From contig QRFJ01000301.1 of the NCBI GenBank assembly GCA_006176705.1, forward strand, positions 372,001-436,000: a DNA stretch of 64,000 bases, given 5' to 3'. Positions 58,098 to 64,000 of this stretch are shown in pieces. Made by a program: the position numbers and the translations under genes. This DNA is from Cocos nucifera. Taxonomy: Eukaryota > Streptophyta > Magnoliopsida > Arecales > Arecaceae. The notes under the pieces were generated by a model. The model saw nothing but the letters and a program-made list of their open reading frames with translations, searched no databases and was not told the DNA's origin. Positions within the stretch are counted from its first letter, which is position 1, and the number at the start of each line of letters is the position of its first letter.

Positions 58098-60039
58098 AGC
58101 TGCCTCCTGGGCTCAAGTTCCAGCAGCCGCCTTCTTCTCGACCTCCCGAACAACTTTTTTGGCATCCCTCCTACTATCCCTCTCCTCAGCAAGGGTGACT
58201 TCAGTCGACTCCATCTCTTTTTCAAAGTCGGCAATTATCACCCTTTGCTTCTTCACTTCCTCCTTTTTTAGTTGGGACTCTAATTCCATAACCTTGTCCC
58301 AGGAAGGAACAAAATTGGCTTCCAGTTGAGAAAAGTCATCTTGATGCTTCTTCACCTATTCTTTTGTAGCTTAAAGAAGTTCCTCCGCAACTTTGGCCTG
58401 AGCATTAACACTCTGGACCTGGCCCTTCAAAGAGTGGCTAAACCGGCCGAAACTGGTTAGCCCCTCTAACAAAATTATCATGTCATGCATCAACTGCAAA
58501 GACACCAAAAGGGATCCAAGTTATAAAAAAAAAAAGAGAAAGAAAGAGAAAAGAAAAGAGAGAAGTTGGATGGACTTACTGACAATAGAGATGTGCAAAA
58601 ACCCAAGATAATATCCTCGACCGAGTAGGCCTTTCTTTCTTTTCAGTTGGCAGGGAACACAATTATCTTCATCATCTCCCTAACAAGATGCTAGTTGTGA
58701 AGTGTTGTGTCAGATGTTTTGATATGCAATCGAGTGTAATGTACCCCTCCTCGAACGATTCCAAAGGGGCATGATTGATAGAAGAAGTAGACCCCATTTG
58801 AGCCTTGCCCCGACTAACAGTCAGAGAAGGTCACGATGGGGCAAAGCAAGTGATGTCAAAGTCGTGCTGAACCAATAAAGCCTGCATGGCAGTATTAGGC
58901 CTACCTTGTTCCTTCTCGATGATGATGACATCGTCATCATCAATAGAAGTAGTTGGAAGAGGCATCGGTCTTCTCAGCGGCTACAACCTCCTTGGCGGGG
59001 ATAGCGGCAAGTGCTTCTTAGAGCACCTGATGAAGAATCACCCCATAGATTCTTCAATGTCTCCCGAGAAGGTCTTTCTTAAGGTGTAGCTAGCCTCTTC
59101 TTGATAGCTTGATGAATGGACTCGGCTGAAATCTGCATGACTACAAATCAATATGAAGAATAATGTTGGACTCCAACAAAAAAAAAATCTTCAATAAAAG
59201 GAAATTTGGTATATAAGAACAACATCTTGACTAGAGAAGAAACTGGACTCAATCTAACATCATATAAGGATTGTTCTACAAACAACTCTTGTTGTTTTGG
59301 AACAATGATGCCAAGTAAGAGTTCAAATGACTCCTTATCCTCTTTCAAGATGACATTATTCTTGTTCGGAGACAAGTTAGGAGCGTTTCAAATCTAGTTA
59401 AAATCCTAAGGATGATTGGCAGTGATATAGAAAAACTTATTCTTCTATCATAAATAGAAGAAGGAAGCCCGATAATAAACTGATGATGATACCAAAGACC
59501 GAAGAACCATCACCCTTTATCTCGAGGATATTTCTTAAACATAAAAAGAGCTTGAAAGAGTAAAATCCTCAGCTCACATTTGACAAGATGACACAAAACC
59601 ATGAAGGAACAGAGGATTCTAATAGAGTTTGGGGCCAACTAAGCTGGGACAATCTGATCATAATCTAAGATATTGGCTATAAAAGGATGTAAGGAAAAAA
59701 ATTCTTCATAGATGGCAATATGCCCGTCAAGGGGACAGATGCTTGACCATCTTAGCTGAGATTCGACAATCAATATCGACTCGGGATCCAATACTGATCC
59801 CTCAAGCACCGAATATCATCATCAATCAATTTAGACCTTTCACGAAAGGGTTCGACAAGATCCTCAATTGCCAGTTGATTATCTAACCCATGAGAACTAG
59901 AATGATCCTATCGAAAAGAAGTGACATCTTCAGGAGGATCACGAGAAACTTCCTTGGTCCTCTCTTGCATAATTAGAGCCTGAAAACTTTGATCTCTCAC
60001 AAAGTTTTCATCCCCAAATTCTCTCCTAGAGGAAGACAT
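58098..60039 (-). pseudogene. TAT antisense ORF, N-terminal and central part, with intron
   Basis: From an ATG at 60039 on the minus strand: MSSSRREFGDENFVRD, then a region with DQYWIPS, GILPSMKNFFPYIL, LFLHGFVSSCQM and KNKFFYITANHP. These resemble, in order, the plant transposon protein antisense to TAT elements. An intron of 86 bases is evident at 58579-58494: donor GTAAGT (complement of 58574-58579), a long pyrimidine tract, and acceptor TTTGCAG. Downstream is a charged coiled-coil-like segment (58355-58113, KVMELESQLKKEEVKKQRVI). Numerous stops make it a pseudogene. The C-terminus continues at 36422, across Copia B2. Role in the element is not known to me. Confidence 0.75.
58494..58579 (-). 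other. Spliceosomal intron in antisense ORF
   Basis: Minus strand: gtaagtcc at the 5' end, then tctcttttcttttctctttc-type pyrimidines, and gtgtctttgcag at the 3' end. The 86-base length is usual for a plant intron. Confidence 0.7.
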
Positions 60040-60733
60040 AACTAACCTAGGGATAAGAAAAAGAGGTTACAAGAAAGGAGAGAAGACCAAATGAGTAAGG
60101 GCTAGAAAATTGGCCTAAGAAGGACTAGGAAAACAAGAATGAAGAAGATGGCCTTCCTTTCAACTAGAACTTGGGAAGAAAAATGGAAACTATAGAGGAA
60201 GCACGGTGCGATGGAGAAGAACACTATGAAGAAGGAGAATGTTGCGGCTGTGAAATGAGAAAAAAGAACTCTAACAATGAAAAAGGACCCTCTAATTATA
60301 GGGGTGCTTAATGACTGAGATCAATGCAGAAAATCCCACCTCGATGAGAAATGATGCCGCATGGCTAAAATCCAAACTGATGGTTGTCTTGGCGATTCGA
60401 TGCACCGCTATTGGGATTCGGCCTTGTATGCTGAATTTGCATGAAAAATGGTCAGACCAATAATCGAGTGACATGCGGCAGCCTCGAATGAATCAAAAAC
60501 TTTTTTTAGGATGAAGTCGCGATTCACTATAATTACTATGGAAGATCATTTCGAGCGGCGTGCAACTATTAATGCCGCATAGCCCTTCAAATAACAAAAC
60601 ATGGTCAATACTACTGTACAATCCTTGAAAAGACAAAGTAGCTAGAAAAAGGTTTTTTGAGACTACAATTAATACTGACGATGATAGAGATGGTACGGCA
60701 TGCACACTTTTCAAAATTAGATTTAATGATTAA
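60040..60733. other. Region between antisense ORF and TAT LTR
   Basis: Probably the promoter/5' region of the antisense ORF (transcribed leftwards). No coding motif. The bases directly before the LTR (ttagatttaatgattaa) contain no polypurine tract, which a 3' LTR of a plus-strand element should have. Confidence 0.5.
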
Positions 60734-61544
60734 TGTTGGGGATAAACCCCACTCCTGCCGAACTTCGGATCGGCACCTGGTCGAGAAGGATTCCCGATCG
60801 TGAAAAAGCTTCAACCATGGCTTCGCTTGTCTTTAGATTGACCGACCTTTAGTATGCTTGCCAATCTTTAGGACTGCTTAGACGAACTTCCTCCGAACTT
60901 CTTCACCAGACAAACTTCCTCCGGACTTCTCCTTCAATCGAACTTCCTTCGGACTTCTCCTCAAGATGAACTTCCTCCAGATTTCTCCCTCAAACGGACT
61001 TCTTCTTCAGTCGAATTTCCTCTAGACTTCTTCTTCAGACGAACTCTCTCTCCAGATGGATTTCTCCATCAGTCAAACTCCCTCCAAATTTCTTTCAGTC
61101 ATCCGAAGGACTTCTTCCAATCGTACCTTTCTCGCTACTGATAGCGATTCAGTCTGAACTTTAATAATTAAATCTCAACCGTCTGCATGTCATGATAATG
61201 GATGTGTCATGATAACAGACACTATCCTCTATAACAAACCCTACATGGCCTGAATGGCCCACTACTCAGTAGTTGCGGCTGTCACCATTAGTTTGTTACA
61301 GGCTCCATCGATAAAAGGGACCCTCCAGATATATTTTCTCCAAACTTACTCCTCCATCTCAAAACTTTGCTACTTTCTCTACCGATCATTCCATTTTTGT
61401 TGGCCGAAAGACCTGACTTGACCATTGGAGGATCCTACTGAAGCCACCATTCCTCCAATTTGGATTTCTTTTGCAGATCCTGGTGGTGATCTCGGCTTCT
61501 CCAGCTCCAGCCAGTTCCGACATCAACTAGATTCCACACCAACA
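60734..61544 (+). repeat. LTR of TAT element (811 bp)
   Basis: Starts tgttggggataaacccc and ends ...attccacaccaaca, three bases before the primer-binding site. It contains a minisatellite at 60885-61105. No second copy lies in the window, so its ends rest on the TG...CA ends and on the primer-binding site. Confidence 0.78.
60885..61105 (+). repeat. ~30-bp minisatellite inside TAT LTR
   Basis: About seven degenerate units built on 'cgaacttcctccggacttctc', pyrimidine-rich on +. Period 28-34 bases. Confidence 0.75.
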
Positions 61545-61547
61545 TAA

Positions 61548-61561
61548 TTGGTGCTAGAGGA
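61548..61561 (+). promoter_or_regulatory. Primer-binding site of TAT element
   Basis: ttggtgctagagga, three bases after the LTR. It is not the initiator-Met type used by the copia elements; the tRNA is not identified. Confidence 0.65.
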
Positions 61562-61671
61562 AGGATCCTCTTTCTTTTGAGGTTCTCTTATTCTTAAAGA
61601 AGTGCTCAGTGGAAATATTTTCTTCTACTAATCCCCTTCAAAGCTTTTCTTCCTTGATCAATTTCTTAGCA

Positions 61672-63060
61672 ATGCCTCCCAGGAAGGCCTCAACTCGATG
61701 GTCAACCACCTCCACAGTCAAATCTCATCCAAATCTGCCAGCTCTTATCTCATCCCCAACATCTCAAGCTCCACTAGCAGTAATGGTGGATGCGGAGCAA
61801 TTCAACCTGCTGGTCCAACAGGTTAGAAGCCTCATTGAAGCAATGTAGGTCATGCAGCAACAACGGCCTCCGATGCCTGCCCAGTCGAAGTGAGCTACAC
61901 TGGAACCCCAGGATCCGATATGGGGATGATCGACTTGGGTGAGTCGGTCGGTAACTTCTGAGAAAAAGAAGCAGAGGGTAGAGAGCCTCTTCTTCGATCA
62001 TGATTCAACCCCTAGGGGGACCTTTCCCCCTATTTAGCTAAAAGACTTGGGAGATCCATGATCGTGAGGATCTCCTAGATCGAAAACTATAAGAAATGAA
62101 CTAGCAGATTGAGAAACTCCGTCATGCTCCTTCCTCTCACGGTAATGAAATCTACACTGACCCTTCCTTTTTTCAAAAAATTATGCAAGAACCCATCCCA
62201 TCGAACTTCAAGCTTTCCTAGTGTGAGAGATACGATGGGACTATAGATCTGATCGATCATCTGAAGGCCTTTCAGATAATGATGCTGCTCCATGGCACGT
62301 CCAATGCCATCCTATGCCGATCTTTCTCCTCCACCCTGAAGCAACCAAAAATTGGTACTCGATCCTTAAGTCGGGTACTATCTTTTTCTTCGACCAAATG
62401 AGCCATCAATTCGTGGCTTACTTTGTTAGCAACCGACGTCTCCGACGAGGCTCGGATTTTTTCATCCATATCAAGCAAAAGAAAGGAGAGTCTATTTGGG
62501 CCTATGTCAACCGCTTCAATGCTGCTGCTCTAAAGATCCAAAACTTGGATCAGTCTATTGCAATGGCCATACTAAAGAGTGACCTCCAAAAGAATAATCT
62601 ACTATTCTTGCTGGAGAAGAAGTATCCCAAGAATTTTGCTGATATGCTGGCTCGGGCTGATGGTTACGCTCGGATGGAAGAGGCCTTCAAGATGAAGGAT
62701 GAAGAAGCTATGAGAGAGCGATAGGCGGGTGATTCAAGCAAGCATGCAGTTGAAGAAAAGCTGAGCGAAGCTCGATCACACTCTAGAACTCTTTTCGAGA
62801 GCAGACGAGCCTGAACTCCTCCTCGAGCTCATCGTCAAAGAAGCCCTGATCAAAGAGCATGATGGAACTCTCCTCCTAGAAGGTTTCACATCTATGCTCC
62901 CCTCAATGCTCTAAAGACTCAAGTTCTGATGGAGATCAAGGAGCAACTGCTAAGGTCGAAGAGGATGCAGTCTCATCTCGATAAGTGAAATCCTAACAAG
63001 TACTGCCTCTACCATCGTGATCATGGTCATGATATTGAGAAATGCATCTAGCTCCAAGAT
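61672..63060 (+). pseudogene. gag: TAT gag
   Basis: ATG at 61672: MPPRKASTRWSTT, then DAEQFNLLVQQVRSLIEAM and a stop at about 61846. The capsid core is readable around 62190-62340 (EPIPSNFKL, YDGTIDLIDHLKAF, MMLLHGTSNAILCRSF). It shifts frame near 62335 and continues in the open stretch 62314-62724 (NWYSILKSG, FVSNRRLRRGSDFFIHIKQK, ESIWAYVNRFNAAALKI, EKKYPKNFADMLARADGYAR). A zinc finger of pattern C-x2-H-x4-H-x4-C (CLYHRDHGHDIEKC) lies at 63004-63045. At least one frameshift and several stops break it. The GESIWAYVNRFN-type block is typical of gypsy TAT/Athila gag. Confidence 0.87.
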
Positions 63061-63263
63061 GAGTCGAGGAGCTCATAAGGCAAGGCTGGCTTGGTCAATT
63101 CCTACGACGTTGGCCTGAAGTAAGAAAAGATCGGCCAAAGACGTTGCCCGAGCCCGAACCATCAAGGAGGAAAGAGCAACAAGGGGATTGACCACCCCTC
63201 GGCATCATCAACACCATTTTTGGAGGACTTCGGTGGGGTGAGACTAGCAAATCGATAGAAAAA

Positions 63264-63775
63264 GTGAAGAAGCAGAGGACTGAAGAATCAATAACTTTCA
63301 CTGATGAAGATACTCAAGGAGTTCAATTTTCGTATAACGACATGATTGTAATCTCTCTAAACATTGCCGACTATGGTGTACGCCGTATTCTAATAGATAA
63401 TGGAAGCTCTATCGATGTCTTATTTTATGATACTTTTTCTAAAATGTCTATACTTAATAACCATCTGGAATCTATGAATTTTCCATTGGTGGGTTTCATT
63501 GGCAATGTTATGCTAGTTGAGAAAATAATAACACTAATTGTGGCTACAGAACAATACCCTAAATGGGCTAGAGCACAGGTCGACTTTTGGTAGTAAAAGC
63601 TTTGTCTGCTTACAATGCAATTCTTGGCCGATCTGGTCTGAATGCACTTCGGATAGTAGTATCCACTTATTATCTAAAGATGAAGTTTTCAACAGATCAT
63701 GAGATTGGAGAGGTCAGAGGAGATCAAGCTCTGGCAAGGCATTGCTACTCCATCACCTTACAAAAAAGTCGCTAA
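63264..63775 (+). pseudogene. PR: TAT aspartic protease
   Basis: Open stretch 63264-63593 with FTDEDTQGVQFSYNDMIVI, then NIADYGVRRILIDNGSSIDV: the active-site triad at 63396-63404 is D-N-G in place of D-S/T-G. A frameshift near 63590 leads to VKALSAYNAILGRSGLNALR and VSTYYLKMKFSTD, a conserved block of this clade joining protease to RT. The stop at about 63773 is a frameshift point. Confidence 0.87.
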
Positions 63776-64000
63776 CTCGACCTTTGTTCAGTTGATGGGC
63801 TGGATGTTCACGATGACCTTACTAAGGAGAGGGGCAAACTCATGGAAGATCTGGTAACTGTCTCTTTAGATGATGAAAATATAGAACATACGGTGCAGAT
63901 CGACTCTAGCTTGGATGGAGAAGTTTGGAAGCAGCTCATTGCCTTCTTGCGGAAGAATGCCGACACCTTTGCCTAGGTCCCCACAGACATGCCAGGAATT
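63776..64000 (+). pseudogene. Start of TAT pol (N-terminal to RT), truncated by window
   Basis: In another frame: a TKERGKLMEDLVTVSLDD block, VQIDSSLDGEVWKQLIAFL and RKNADTFA, a stop in place of Trp (tag at about 63974), then VPTDMPGI. This is the segment directly before the RT fingers of TAT/Ogre elements; the RT itself is outside the window. Confidence 0.8.

Larger units (their letters stand above)
60734..64000 (+). mobile_element. TAT-type gypsy retrotransposon, 5' part (right copy)
   Basis: LTR, primer-binding site, gag, protease and beginning of pol in order, running off the right edge. Family similarity to the integrase at 34441-35612 and its antisense ORF suggests the same clade. Whether the LTR is shared with the left TAT copy (tandem) or belongs only to this one is open. 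Confidence 0.82.

Noticed and set aside
62087..62478. Two minus-strand frames over the TAT gag
   Set aside because: Shadows of the gag reading on the plus strand, which carries the recognised motifs.

Overview
The window is plant nuclear repeat DNA with no host gene that I can support. It is AT-rich and consists almost entirely of LTR retrotransposons plus one CACTA DNA transposon, inserted into one another. BARE/Angela-like Ty1/copia elements with LTRs over 2 kb, a Ty3/gypsy chromovirus, TAT-type gypsy elements with an antisense extra ORF, and a CACTA element together point to a large angiosperm genome. A monocot is likely and a palm is my guess (low confidence; no species marker is present). 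Every coding region is broken by stops, frameshifts or deletions, so these are fossils.

Nesting, reconstructed from LTR ends and target-site duplications (TSDs). The outer layer on the right is a TAT gypsy element: integrase at 34441-35612 on +, then an antisense ORF on - at 60039-58098 that continues at 36422-36209. A CACTA element, whose 3' end is near 34440, interrupts its pol. Within the CACTA lie: Copia A1 (1-7788, 5' end outside the window); a minus-strand non-coding retrotransposon 'W' (8061-29932, TSD tgttg); and a solo LTR (30126-31781, TSD catgt). W in turn holds an internally deleted minus-strand chromovirus (9544-14764, TSD gatct) and Copia B1 (16923-29811, TSD cctcY). Copia B1 itself carries an unclassified insert starting near 23000. 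On the right, Copia B2 (36428-58092, TSD ctaYa) sits inside the TAT antisense ORF. Its 5' LTR holds an 847-bp LTR remnant (TSD gggcg), and its 3' LTR is split by Copia A2 (45645-56013, TSD cattc).

After the antisense ORF comes a TAT LTR (60734-61544), a primer-binding site, gag, protease and the start of pol of a second TAT copy, which runs off the right edge.

The points that go beyond routine annotation are these. A stem of complementary arms is kept in the leaders of all four copia copies, from two families. The TAT antisense ORF retains a clean spliceosomal intron. Similar GC-rich palindromic arrays occur in three unrelated elements. The chromovirus has lost RT to core integrase yet kept gag-protease and a chromodomain. 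An 847-bp difference separates the two LTRs of B2. I see no evidence of a new defence, biosynthetic or RNA-guided system.
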